From assembly GCA_020633335.1 (NCBI GenBank), contig JACKDU010000005.1, forward strand, positions 186,001 through 250,000: DNA of 64,000 nt, written 5' to 3'. The notes beneath the pieces are model-generated. The model saw nothing but the letters and a program-made list of their open reading frames with translations, was not told the origin of the DNA and did no database searches. The DNA is from Myxococcales bacterium. GTDB taxonomy: Bacteria > Myxococcota_A > Polyangia > Nannocystales > Nannocystaceae. Shown piece after piece: positions 1-7,790 of the stretch; within the stretch, counting starts at the first letter, position 1; the number at the start of each line of letters is the position of its first letter. Made by a program: the position numbers and the translations under genes.

Positions 1-599
1 CCGATCTGGCGGCGCTGGCGGGCGCTCATCGCGTTCTCGACGACCTCGGCGAGGGCCCGGGTGGTCGTCGGTCGGGTGGCGACGATCGCCTTGGCGATCC
101 GGTCGGCGTCGGGCTCCTCGCCGAGCTCGCGGAGGAGGCGGGTGAGGGCCTTGGCGTCGATGGTCGCCAGGACCTCGGCGGCGGTCGGGCCCCGGGTGGT
201 GTCCATCCGCATGTCGAGGGGGGCGTCGCCCATGAACGAGAAGCCGCGCTCGCGGCGGTCGAGCTGGTGGGAGGAGACCCCGAGGTCGGCGAGGATCGCG
301 GCGACCGGGCCGACCCCGAGGTCGGCGAGGACCTCGGCCAGCGTGGAGAAGGGCGCGTGAGTTGCGCAGAAGCGGTCGCCGAAGGGGGCGAGGCGCTGGC
401 TGGCGAATTCGATCGCCGCCGGGTCGCGGTCGAGGCCGAGGAGCCGGGGGGCCTCGAGGCGCCCGAGGATCGCCTCCGCGTGTCCTCCGCCGCCGAGGGT
501 GCAGTCGACCACCGGGAGGCCCGGAGCCGCCCGGAGGGCGGGCGCGAGGCCCTCGCAGACCTCGTCGACGAGGACCGGGAGGTGGTAGGCGGCGGACAT
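1..599 (-). CDS. rsmH: 16S rRNA (cytosine(1402)-N(4))-methyltransferase RsmH, partial
   Basis: N4-methylates C1402 of 16S rRNA in the decoding centre, using SAM. About 199 N-terminal residues are visible; the C-terminus lies outside the window. The protein opens MSAAYHLPVLVDEV, has the SAM-binding stretch DCTLGGGGHAEAIL, then LLGLDRDPAAI, and the family block DLGVSSHQLDRRERGFSF followed by DAPLDMRMD. The start is ATG at 599. In many bacteria rsmH follows mraZ at the head of the division/cell-wall cluster; here the upstream side holds a divergent Fic-like gene and no mraZ. A GGTCAA at 632-637 (TTGACC on the minus strand) could be a -35 element, but no convincing -10 was found. Confidence 0.93.
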   Translation of the reverse strand, partial: MSAAYHLPVLVDEVCEGLAPALRAAPGLPVVDCTLGGGGHAEAILGRLEAPRLLGLDRDPAAIEFASQRLAPFGDRFCATHAPFSTLAEVLADLGVGPVAAILADLGVSSHQLDRRERGFSFMGDAPLDMRMDTTRGPTAAEVLATIDAKALTRLLRELGEEPDADRIAKAIVATRPTTTRALAEVVENAMSARQRRQI

Positions 600-701
600 C
601 CAGGGTCGTCAGTGCCAGGAGGCGCCGATCGGGTCAACTTTTCCGGGGATGCGGGGCCTCGGAAATTCCCGTGCAAGATCAAAGGGTTGGGCGTTTCTCT
701 G

Positions 702-730
702 TTGACCCGCGGGGGCGCAGACAGTAGTTT
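702..730 (+). promoter_or_regulatory. sigma70-type promoter for the Fic-like gene
   Basis: TTGACC (702-707), a 17-bp spacer and TAGTTT (725-730), 35 nt before the ATG at 766. A GGGGAG Shine-Dalgarno sequence lies 7-8 nt before that ATG. The -35 box sits in GTTGACCC, which is an inverted copy of GGGTCAAC at 631-638 on the rsmH side. Confidence 0.45.
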
Positions 731-765
731 CGCGCCCCCTATCCCGCCGCCGAGGGGAGCCGTGC

Positions 766-1530
766 ATGCAGTCGCGGACCAGGAACTACCGCCAAATTCA
801 TGAGGCATCGGAGCTCCTCTGGGAGAAGCTCGGGATGCTCTCGCCCAGCCAACGCCAGAGCTTCGAGGAGAAGCTGATGATGTCGTGGATCCACCACGAC
901 TTCGCGCTCGAGGGGACGGTGTTGACGGTCGCCGAGATCAAGGCGGCGATCGACGACGAGATCATCTCCTCGTCGAGCCTGATCCCGGCCTACGACCACA
1001 TCATCGCGGTCGCCGAGGGGATCCATCACATCCTCGACAGCCGCGGCCAGCGGGTCACCCTGAGCCTGGAGTGGCTGAAGAAGCTCTATCAGCTCCTGCT
1101 GCCGGCGGGGAAGAAGGATCAGGTCCAGTACCGCAAGGACAACCCGATCCACCGGATGTACTTCCACGACCTCGCGGCCGCGGACAAGATCAGCTACCGG
1201 ATGCGCAAGCTCACGGATTGGTTCCGCACCGACGAGTGCCGGAAGGCCCACCCGATCGAGCTGGCGACCGAGGTCCACCGCGAGCTGATCCGCATCTTCC
1301 CGTGGCCGGACATCAGCGGCCGGGTTGCACGCTTGGTGATGAATGCCATCCTGGTCAACGAAGACTACTGGCCGGCGATCATCCACGCGGTCGACCGGCA
1401 GTCCTACTACGACGTCCTCCGCCTCGACCAGGACCAGCTCCTCAACCTCGTCGTCGACGCGATCGAGGAGGGCATCCGCTCCGCGAACCGCCTCTACCAG
1501 CAGATCGTCGACGCCTCCCGCGGCTTCTAG
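766..1530 (+). CDS. Fic-fold protein with a degenerate active-site motif (pseudo-Fic)
   Basis: 254 residues, all-helical in character. FALEGTVLTVAEI (residues 46-58) matches the helix-flap segment common in Fic proteins (usually EGN.LT..E). QYRKDNPIH (121-129) resembles the usual G.fR...v.I stretch. Residues 177-186 read IFPWPDISGR, where active Fic enzymes have (I)HPFxDGNGR. The catalytic His is Phe178, Gly is Ile183 and Asn is Ser184, while Asp182, Gly185 and Arg186 remain. RLVMNAIL and AIIHAVDRQSYYDVL after the motif keep the normal Fic pattern. AMP-transfer activity therefore looks unlikely; a binding, regulatory or different catalytic role is inferred. It has its own promoter and ribosome-binding site and lies 30 nt before ribA. 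Confidence 0.72.
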   Translation: MQSRTRNYRQIHEASELLWEKLGMLSPSQRQSFEEKLMMSWIHHDFALEGTVLTVAEIKAAIDDEIISSSSLIPAYDHIIAVAEGIHHILDSRGQRVTLSLEWLKKLYQLLLPAGKKDQVQYRKDNPIHRMYFHDLAAADKISYRMRKLTDWFRTDECRKAHPIELATEVHRELIRIFPWPDISGRVARLVMNAILVNEDYWPAIIHAVDRQSYYDVLRLDQDQLLNLVVDAIEEGIRSANRLYQQIVDASRGF

Positions 1531-1560
1531 GTGAAGCGCGGCGCCCCACGAGCAGCCACG

Positions 1561-2193
1561 ATGCCCATCCCGCACAGCCTCGGCGCGGTCCGCCCGCGCT
1601 CCGTCCGCTCGGTCTCGATCTTCGCGCGGGCGGCTCTCCCGAGCCGCCATGGCGAGTTCTCGATCGTCTCGTTCACCGACGAGCGCGGGCGCACCCTCGA
1701 CGACGTGGCGATCGTCCGCGGCGAGGTGCGGGGGCTCGAGGGGGTGGCGACGCGGATCCACTCCGAGTGCCTGACCGGGGACGTGTTCGGGTCGCAGCGC
1801 TGCGACTGCCGCGACCAGCTCGAGCTCGCGCTCGAGCGCTTCGCGGCGTCCGACGTCGGCGTGATCCTCTACATGCGCCAGGAGGGGCGGGGGATCGGGA
1901 TCGCCAACAAGGTGCGGGCCTACGAGCTCCAGGAGCAGGGGCTCGACACGGTCGAGGCCAACCTCCACCTCGGCTTCGACAACGACCTCCGGGACTACAG
2001 CGGGGCCGCGGCGATGCTGCGGGCGCTCGGGGTGGTCTCGGTCGATCTTCATACGAACAACCTCGAGAAGATCGAAGGGCTGCAGCGCTTCGGGGTGCCG
2101 GTGATCCAGCGGGTGGCGATCCAGAGCGCGCCTGGGGAGCACAACCAGCGCTATCTCGAGACGAAGCGCGACAAGTGCGGGCACCTGCTCTGA
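1561..2193 (+). CDS. ribA: GTP cyclohydrolase II
   Basis: Catalyses the first committed step of riboflavin synthesis, opening GTP to 2,5-diamino-6-ribosylamino-4(3H)-pyrimidinone 5'-phosphate, formate and pyrophosphate. 210 residues from ATG 1561; a GTG at 1531 directly after the previous stop would add 10 residues. Key motifs are RIHSECLTGDVFGSQRCDC (the three zinc Cys), YMRQEGRGIGIANKVRAY, DTVEANLHLGF and the closing KRDKCGHLL, all collinear with E. coli RibA. It is a stand-alone enzyme with no fused DHBP synthase (RibB) domain. It lies just downstream of the Fic-like gene and may be cotranscribed with it. Confidence 0.95.
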   Translation: MPIPHSLGAVRPRSVRSVSIFARAALPSRHGEFSIVSFTDERGRTLDDVAIVRGEVRGLEGVATRIHSECLTGDVFGSQRCDCRDQLELALERFAASDVGVILYMRQEGRGIGIANKVRAYELQEQGLDTVEANLHLGFDNDLRDYSGAAAMLRALGVVSVDLHTNNLEKIEGLQRFGVPVIQRVAIQSAPGEHNQRYLETKRDKCGHLL

Positions 2194-2299
2194 GGTGGTT
2201 CGCGGCTCGGATGTCCTCGGGGACAGGTTGAGCTGGTAGGGGCCAGCGCGGGGGCGCGGGCCGATCGCCGCGAGGTCCTCGGGCGCCGAGAGAAGAGAG

Positions 2300-2329
2300 A
2301 CGGCGGGGGGTCTTGCGTCCCCCCGCCGT
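2300..2329 (-). terminator. perfect 11-bp hairpin, probable terminator
   Basis: ACGGCGGGGGG (2300-2310) pairs perfectly with CCCCCCGCCGT (2319-2329) around an 8-nt loop. On the minus strand it is followed by a pyrimidine run (CTCTCTTCTCTC), favouring termination in that direction. It also lies 107 nt after ribA and may stop ribA transcription, but there is no T-tract on the plus strand. Confidence 0.5.
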
Positions 2330-2604
2330 GGGTCATCTCGGGCGAAAGTGCCGGTTCGGTTTTGCGGGCGCAGGCCCGTCAGTGGTTGATTCGCTTGCGC
2401 GGTCCCGCCGCGCGCGGTGCCACTCCTGTGGCGTGCGGCCGAATCCAGGCCCCGGCCGGGGGCTCTTGTCGGGGCTTCGCCCCGCGGTGTCGCGATCGAC
2501 GCTTGGCGGGCGGATCGCGGGGGTGATGGGCTCACCCTGCGTCGTCGAAGGCTTCCAGACGGTGCGTCAGTGCAGCGCGTGGGAGCGGAGGCTCCCGCGC
2601 TGGT

Positions 2605-2679
2605 CTAGACCGCACCTCCTCGGCACCTGGCTCGTCGGGGGTTTTCGCAGATCTGGGACACATTGATCTTCTCTTGCAT
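2605..2679 (-). CDS. small ORF, 24 residues, strong ribosome-binding site
   Basis: ATG at 2679 is preceded by GAGGAGGTGTG, an almost ideal Shine-Dalgarno sequence. The ORF ends at TAG (2605-2607). The peptide starts MQEKINVSQICENPRRAR and is basic at its C-terminus, with two Cys and no hydrophobic stretch. A strong hairpin follows at once (2575-2600), reminiscent of a leader-peptide/attenuator layout, but no biosynthetic gene lies downstream on this strand. The function is unknown. Too short to prove by codon use; the ribosome-binding site is the main support. Confidence 0.35.
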   Translation of the reverse strand: MQEKINVSQICENPRRARCRGGAV

Positions 2680-2718
2680 CACACCTCCTCATTGCCGGTG
2701 CCTGAGATGACAACGGCG

Positions 2719-2747
2719 ATCGTAGCAGAGGCGATCGCCGCCGCAAA
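2719..2747 (-). promoter_or_regulatory. candidate promoter of the sORF transcript
   Basis: On the minus strand, TTTGCG (2747-2742), a 17-bp spacer and TACGAT (2724-2719). This would start RNA near 2712, giving a 5' leader of about 33 nt before the sORF. Confidence 0.3.
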
Positions 2748-2799
2748 GGCGCGCTTTGGTTTGACAGGCGCGCGCGCGGCGTGGCAAGGCCCTGGTCCC

Positions 2800-4134
2800 G
2801 TGACCACCCACGCGCACCACGACGTCCCCGATCATCTGCTCCTCGCCGGCAATCCCGAGCGCTTCGGCGTCCGCGTCGTCGACGGCGAGGTCCACGTCGA
2901 GGGCACGTCGGTGGCCGCGATCGCGGAGGCGGTCGACACCCCCTGCTACGTCTACGGCGCGGCCCATGTGCGTCGGCAATTCGCCGGCCTGCGGGGCGCG
3001 CTGATCGGCCGGCGCTCGCTCGTCTGCTACGCGGTCAAGGCCAACTCCAGCCAGGCGATCCTCCGCCTCCTCGCCCGCGAGGGCGCGGGCGCCGACATCG
3101 TCTCCGGCGGCGAGCTGGCGCGCGCGCTGGCGGCCGGCTTCGCCCCCTCGACGATCGTCTTCTCCGGCGTCGGCAAGCGCAGCGACGAGATCGACGCGGC
3201 GATCACGGCGCAGATCCGCGCGATCCATGCGGAGTCGATCGAGGAGGTCGATCGGATCGCCGCGCGGGCGCGGGCGCTGGGCGTGGTCGCGCCGGTCGCC
3301 CTCCGGGTCAACCCCGACATCGATCCTGACACCCACCCCTACCTCGCGACCGGCCTCCGCGAGACCAAGTTCGGGATCTCGATGGGCGACGCGCCGGCGC
3401 TGGCGCGGCGGGTGATCGAGACGCCGGGGCTCCGCCTGGTCGGCCTCACCTGCCACATCGGCTCGCAGATCATGGACGCCGAGCCCTTCCTCGCCAGCCT
3501 CGAGCGGATGCGGGCGCTGATCGGCGAGCTCGGCGACGCGATCGACCTCGACTACCTCGACCTCGGCGGCGGCCTCGGGATCCCCTACGGCGTCGACGAG
3601 CCCCGCCTCGACGTCGACGCCTTCGGCGCGGCCCTGGTCGCCGCCACCCGCGACCTCGACATGGACCTGCTCCTTGAGCCAGGTCGATACCTGGTCGGCA
3701 ACGCCGGCGTGCTCCTCACCCGGGTGGTCGGCCACAAGGAGAGCGGCGGCAAGCGCTTCGTGATCGTCGACGCGGCGATGAACGACCTGATTCGGCCGGC
3801 GCTCTACGAGGCCTACCACGCGATCGTGCCGGCGACGCTGCCGGTCGCCGACGCGCCGCTGGTCCGCAGCGACGTCGTCGGCCCGGTCTGCGAGTGCGGC
3901 GACTTCTTCGCCCGCGATCGCCTCCTCCCCTGGCCGGCGGTCGGCGATCTCCTGGTGATCCTCGGCGCCGGCGCCTACGGGATGACGATGGCCTCCAACT
4001 ACAACACCCGCCCGCTCGCCCCCGAGGTGCTGGTGAGCGGCGAGCGCTTCGACGTCACCCGTCCGCGGCGCCCGGTCGCCGAGCTGATCGCCGAGGAGCG
4101 CTACCCGGCGTGGATGGCCGACCCGGCGACGTGA
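2800..4134 (+). CDS. lysA: diaminopimelate decarboxylase
   Basis: Converts meso-diaminopimelate to L-lysine, PLP-dependent, fold type III. Visible motifs: VCYAVKANSS (PLP Lys), SGGELARAL, LTCHIGSQI, DLGGGLGIPY, LLEPGRYLVGNAG (phosphate binding), CECGDFFARD (catalytic Cys) and GAYGMTMASNYN. I chose GTG 2800 (444 residues, VTTHAHHDVPD...). ATG 2707 and TTG 2674 are in frame, but the added codons include GTA, GCA, TTT, TTG and ACA, unlike the gene body, and they overlap the sORF promoter. A perfect TTGACA lies at 2761-2766, though without a good -10. 4135-4338 downstream carries no gene, only the next gene's promoter region. Confidence 0.93.
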   Translation: MTTHAHHDVPDHLLLAGNPERFGVRVVDGEVHVEGTSVAAIAEAVDTPCYVYGAAHVRRQFAGLRGALIGRRSLVCYAVKANSSQAILRLLAREGAGADIVSGGELARALAAGFAPSTIVFSGVGKRSDEIDAAITAQIRAIHAESIEEVDRIAARARALGVVAPVALRVNPDIDPDTHPYLATGLRETKFGISMGDAPALARRVIETPGLRLVGLTCHIGSQIMDAEPFLASLERMRALIGELGDAIDLDYLDLGGGLGIPYGVDEPRLDVDAFGAALVAATRDLDMDLLLEPGRYLVGNAGVLLTRVVGHKESGGKRFVIVDAAMNDLIRPALYEAYHAIVPATLPVADAPLVRSDVVGPVCECGDFFARDRLLPWPAVGDLLVILGAGAYGMTMASNYNTRPLAPEVLVSGERFDVTRPRRPVAELIAEERYPAWMADPAT

Positions 4135-4338
4135 GCGGCCGCCTGGCACGCGGTCGCGGCGGGCGCCGCCGGATCCCGCGTCGGCAGGAGCGGGCTCACG
4201 AACGCCGTTGATCGCGGCGACGCGGCCGCGAGGGGCGGCCACGCAGAGGGTCCTCGTACGCTGCTTGGCGCGTGCGTCCGCGCGGGCGCGCTTGCTGGCG
4301 CTCGTCGGCGGGGGATATTCTCGGCCGACGACGCGCGC

Positions 4339-6639
4339 ATGGCGGAGATCTCGATAGCCCACGATCGGATCGGTGAGAGCCTCACCGAGGGCGCGATGCT
4401 CCGGGCCGAGCTCGCGCGCCTGCGGGCCGAGCTCGGGGCCGTCCGCTCCGAGGAGATCCGCCTCCGCGAGGCGGTCGCCAGCGTCGGCGAGCTGATCGCG
4501 GTGATCGCCGGCGACGGCGAGGTCATCGCCCTCAACCGCGCGGGCCGCGAGATGCTCGGCCGCGCCGACGACGAGGCCTCGCGCCTCTCGATCGCCGACA
4601 TCCTCGCGGCCGAGGACGCGCGCCGCCTGATCGGCGAGATCGGCCCCGCGCTCAGCGAGCCCCGCGCCCGCTGGAGCGGCGAGCTCCGCCTCCGCCGGGC
4701 CGACGGGACCCTCCTGGTCACGGAGCAGGTGATCCGTCCGATCTTCCAGATCGGCGGGCAGGTCGGCGGGCGACGCGAGCTCCTCCTGGTCGCCCGCCTC
4801 CAGGCGGCCGCGCGGCGGGCGGAGGACGAGCAGGAGCGCCTCCTCGCCCGCCTCCGCTCGTTGACGGCGGTCCTCGAGAACACCAGCGACTTCGTGGCGA
4901 TGGCCGACACCGAGGGGCGGATCCTCTACGTCAACCCGGCCGGCATGAGCCTCGTCGGCCGCTCCGGCGAGGACCCGCTGAGCCTGCGGGTCTCCGACCT
5001 CCAGGCGCCGCGCGACTACGAGTCGCTGATCACCGACATCTTCCCCTTCGTCCGCGCCCACGGCTCGTGGCTCGGCGAGCTCTTCCTCTGGCACGCCGAC
5101 GGCTCGGAGATCCCGGTCTCGCAGGTGATCACCGTGGTCCGCAACGAGCTCGGCGAGCACGTCGGCTACGCGACGATCTCGCGCGACATCACCGAGCTCA
5201 AGCGGAGCGAGGCCGAGCGCCAGAAGGCGGTCGAGGCCGCCGAGGCCGCCAACCGGGCGAAGACCGTCTTCCTCGCCAACATGAGCCACGAGCTCCGGAC
5301 CCCGCTCAACGCGATCCTCGGCTTCGCCCAGCTCCTGATCCGCGGCAAGGGGCTGACGGCCGAGCAGGAGGGCCACCTCGAGGTGATCAACCGGAGCGGC
5401 GAGCACCTCCTCGCGCTGATCAACGACGTCCTCGAGATGTCGAAGATCGAGGCCGGCCGCCTCACCCTCAACGTCCGCGCCTTCGATCCCCGCCGCCTCT
5501 TCGCGGACCTCGAGGACATGCTCCGGCTGCGGGTCGCCGAGAAGGGGCTCTACCTGAGCATCGACGTCGAGCCCGAGGTCGACGCCGAGCTCCTCGGCGA
5601 TCCGGCGAAGCTCCGCCAGGTCACGCTCAACCTCCTGAGCAACGCGATCAAGTTCACCGACCGCGGCGGGATCGCGCTCCGCAGCGGGCTCCGGCGCGAG
5701 GGCAACGGCGAGCTCCGCCTCTGGATCGAGGTCGAGGACAGCGGCCGGGGGATCGCCGCCGAGGAGCTGCCGCGCCTCTTCCGGCCCTTCGAGCAGACCC
5801 GGAGCGGGCGGGCCTCGCAGGAGGGCACCGGCCTCGGGCTGACGATCAGCCAGCACTTCGTGCGGATGATGGGCGGCGAGATCCAGGTGCGCTCCGGGGT
5901 CGGGATCGGCACCTGCTTCTCCTTCGAGGTCGCGGTCGGCCGGGCGGCCGCGGCCGACGAGCGCGGCCTCCTCGACGATCACCGCCAGGTCGTCGGCCTC
6001 GCCCCCGGGCAGCCGCGCTGGCGCGTCCTCATCGTCGAGGATCGCTGGCAGAACCGCGAGCTCCTCCGGTCGATCCTCGAGCCCCTCGGCTTCGAGGTGC
6101 GTGAGGCGATCAACGGCGAGGAGGCGGTCGAGGTCGCCCGCGGCTGGCGGCCCCACCTGATCTGGATGGACATCCGCATGCCGGTGATGGACGGCTACGA
6201 GGCGACCCGGCGGATCAAGGCGCTCCCCGGCGGCCGCGACGTGGTCGTCGTCGCGATCTCGGCCAACGTCTTCGAGGACGACCGCCGGCGGATGGCCGAG
6301 GCCGGCGCCGCCGACTTCGTCGCCAAGCCCTTCAGCGAGCAGGACATCACCTCGGCGCTGGTCCGTCACCTCGGCTGCAGGTTCGTCCTCGAGGAGGCGC
6401 CGAAGCGGCGCTCGGCGAGCGGCGACGCGGGCTGGCGGAGGGCCGCGCGGGAGACCTCGGCGAGCTGGCGGGAGGCGCTCGCGGCCGCGGCGGCGGCGGC
6501 CGACGCCGAGCGGCTGGCGGCGCTCACCGATTCGATCCGGGCCGCGGCGCCGGCCCTCGCCGAGCGGATGAGCGCGGCGATCGGCGACTTCGACTACGAC
6601 CTCCTCCTCGAGATCGCGGCGGGGGGCGGCCATGGCTGA
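4339..6639 (+). CDS. hybrid sensor histidine kinase (PAS-PAS-HisKA-HATPase-REC)
   Basis: 766 residues, no membrane segment, so probably cytoplasmic. The order is a short N-terminal coiled coil, PAS (about 45-155), PAS (about 175-290, with NPAGMSLVG and YATISRDITELKRSEAERQ), HisKA with phospho-acceptor His317 in FLANMSHELRTPLNAILGF, HATPase (NLLSNAIKF, DSGRGI, GTGLGLTISQHF) and a C-terminal REC domain with VLIVED, phospho-acceptor Asp611 in WMDIRMPVMDGYEA, and VAKPF. A last helical tail of about 70 residues occupies the place where some hybrid kinases carry an Hpt domain, but I see no clear Hpt His motif. TATTCT at 4316-4321 is a possible -10. The next gene overlaps by 8 nt, so both probably form one signalling operon. 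Confidence 0.93.
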   Translation: MAEISIAHDRIGESLTEGAMLRAELARLRAELGAVRSEEIRLREAVASVGELIAVIAGDGEVIALNRAGREMLGRADDEASRLSIADILAAEDARRLIGEIGPALSEPRARWSGELRLRRADGTLLVTEQVIRPIFQIGGQVGGRRELLLVARLQAAARRAEDEQERLLARLRSLTAVLENTSDFVAMADTEGRILYVNPAGMSLVGRSGEDPLSLRVSDLQAPRDYESLITDIFPFVRAHGSWLGELFLWHADGSEIPVSQVITVVRNELGEHVGYATISRDITELKRSEAERQKAVEAAEAANRAKTVFLANMSHELRTPLNAILGFAQLLIRGKGLTAEQEGHLEVINRSGEHLLALINDVLEMSKIEAGRLTLNVRAFDPRRLFADLEDMLRLRVAEKGLYLSIDVEPEVDAELLGDPAKLRQVTLNLLSNAIKFTDRGGIALRSGLRREGNGELRLWIEVEDSGRGIAAEELPRLFRPFEQTRSGRASQEGTGLGLTISQHFVRMMGGEIQVRSGVGIGTCFSFEVAVGRAAAADERGLLDDHRQVVGLAPGQPRWRVLIVEDRWQNRELLRSILEPLGFEVREAINGEEAVEVARGWRPHLIWMDIRMPVMDGYEATRRIKALPGGRDVVVVAISANVFEDDRRRMAEAGAADFVAKPFSEQDITSALVRHLGCRFVLEEAPKRRSASGDAGWRRAARETSASWREALAAAAAAADAERLAALTDSIRAAAPALAERMSAAIGDFDYDLLLEIAAGGGHG

Positions 6640-7681
6640 GGGCGAGCCCCGTCCGGACATCCTGGTCGTCGACGACACGCCGGCGAACCTCCGCCTCCTC
6701 AGCGAGCTCCTCGGCGAGCGCGGCTACCGGGTGCGGCCGGTGACCAGCGGCGAGCAGGCGCTGCGGGCGGTCGACGCCGAGGTGCCCGACCTCGTGCTCC
6801 TCGACGTCCGGATGCCGGGGCTCGACGGCTACGCGACCTGCCGCCGCCTCCGCGCTGATCCGCGGGCCCGCGGGGTGCCGGTGATCTTCCTCTCCGCGCT
6901 CAACGAGGTCGTCGACAAGGTCGAGGCCTTCGCGGTCGGCGGCGTCGACTTCATCTCCAAGCCCTTCCACGTCGAGGAGGTGCTCGCGCGGATCGGTACC
7001 CACCTCGAGCTCCGCCGCCTCCAGCGGGACCTCGAGCGCGCGCGCGCGCGCTCCGACGCGCTCCTCGATCGCCTCCTCCCACCGGAGGTGGCCGCGTGCC
7101 TGCGGGCCGGCGAGGTCTGCCCGGGGCGGGGCTACGTCGGCGTGTCGATCCTCCACGCGTCGATCGTCGGCTTCGGCGAGATCGCCCGGCGGGTCGCGCC
7201 CTCGGCCCTCTTCGAGCGCCTGGGGGCGCTCTACGCCCACCTCGACAGGCTCGCGCGGGCCGCCGAGGCGTCGGTGATCCAGGTCCACGGCGGCGATTAT
7301 GTGGTCGTCCGCGGCCTCGACGCGCGGCCCGACGCGGGGGCGAGCGACGCCCTCGCGGGCCTCGCGCTGGCGATGATCGCCGCGCTCGGCGAGCCCGGCC
7401 TCGCCGGCGCCGAGCCGCTCGCGCTCCGGGTCGGCCTCCACTGCGGCGACGTGGTCGGCGGCGTGCTCGGCGAGGAGGCGCCGCGCTACTGCATCCTCGG
7501 CGCGGCGATGACGGTCGCGGCCGAGATCGCGGGGGCGGCCGTGCCGATGAAGATCCAGCTCAGCGACGCCTTCCGCGATCGCCTGACGCCCGGGCGCTTC
7601 ACGATCCAGGAGCGCGGGCTGATGACGCTGCGCGGCGCGGGGGCGCTCCGCACCCACTTCCTCCGGGGCGTCGCCGGCTGA
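6632..7681 (+). CDS. response regulator: REC fused to a degenerate class III cyclase domain
   Basis: 349 residues. The REC domain looks intact: DD at 14-15, phospho-acceptor Asp58 (LLDVRMPGLDGY) and Lys110 (ISKPF). A helical linker (about 122-150, ending LLPPEVAACL) leads to a class III nucleotide-cyclase domain. Residues 176-181 read ASIVGF where active enzymes have ADIVGF, so the first metal Asp is Ser177. GGDYVVV keeps the second Asp (222). The late motif WGDxVNxAxR reads LGAAMTVAAE, so the transition-state Asn and Arg become Thr294 and Glu298. The output is thus probably non-catalytic, with nucleotide binding or protein contact inferred. The ATG overlaps the 3' end of the kinase gene, its likely partner. 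Confidence 0.88.
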   Translation: MAEGEPRPDILVVDDTPANLRLLSELLGERGYRVRPVTSGEQALRAVDAEVPDLVLLDVRMPGLDGYATCRRLRADPRARGVPVIFLSALNEVVDKVEAFAVGGVDFISKPFHVEEVLARIGTHLELRRLQRDLERARARSDALLDRLLPPEVAACLRAGEVCPGRGYVGVSILHASIVGFGEIARRVAPSALFERLGALYAHLDRLARAAEASVIQVHGGDYVVVRGLDARPDAGASDALAGLALAMIAALGEPGLAGAEPLALRVGLHCGDVVGGVLGEEAPRYCILGAAMTVAAEIAGAAVPMKIQLSDAFRDRLTPGRFTIQERGLMTLRGAGALRTHFLRGVAG

Positions 7682-7772
7682 GGCGGCGCGCCCGGGCAGG
7701 CGAGCGCGCGTGGCGCGTGGCGGCGCGTCGGGGCGCGGACGAAGAACCCGGCGACTCCCCGGGCGCCGCTGC

Positions 7773-7778
7773 TAGGCT
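7773..7778 (+). promoter_or_regulatory. -10-like TAGGCT near the start codon
   Basis: TAGGCT ends 12 nt before ATG 7791; no Shine-Dalgarno sequence is visible, which fits a very short leader. Confidence 0.35.
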
Positions 7779-7790
7779 CTTGCCGGCGCG

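Larger units (their letters stand above)
2290..2712 (-). ncRNA. candidate structured minus-strand transcript (sORF plus hairpins)
   Basis: This gene-poor gap between ribA and lysA (2194-2799) contains several strong hairpins: 2300-2310/2319-2329, the 12-bp palindrome 2450-2461, 2470-2484, 2521-2526/2532-2537, and 2575-2586/2591-2600. Read on the minus strand there is a promoter-like pair at 2719-2747, a small ORF with a strong ribosome-binding site at 2605-2679, and a final perfect 11-bp stem followed by CTCTCTTCTCTC, like an intrinsic terminator. A transcript of about 420 nt is inferred. It matches no RNA family I recognise (RNase P, SRP, tmRNA and 6S signatures were not seen). It could instead be a structured leader or an attenuator. 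Confidence 0.3.

Noticed and set aside
2313..2666. Plus-strand frame of 117 codons between ribA and lysA
   Set aside because: No ribosome-binding site, no protein-like pattern; it lies in the hairpin-rich region.
2674..2799. Longer N-terminus of LysA from TTG 2674 or ATG 2707
   Set aside because: Atypical codons (GTA, TTT, TTG, ACA, GCA) and overlap with the sORF promoter; GTG 2800 gives the normal family length. Not excluded.
2689..6678. Very long minus-strand open frame opposite lysA and the histidine kinase
   Set aside because: It is the antisense shadow of high-GC coding DNA; lysA and kinase motifs lie on the plus strand, and the frame has no domain pattern, only Arg/Asp/Ala/Glu-rich repeats.
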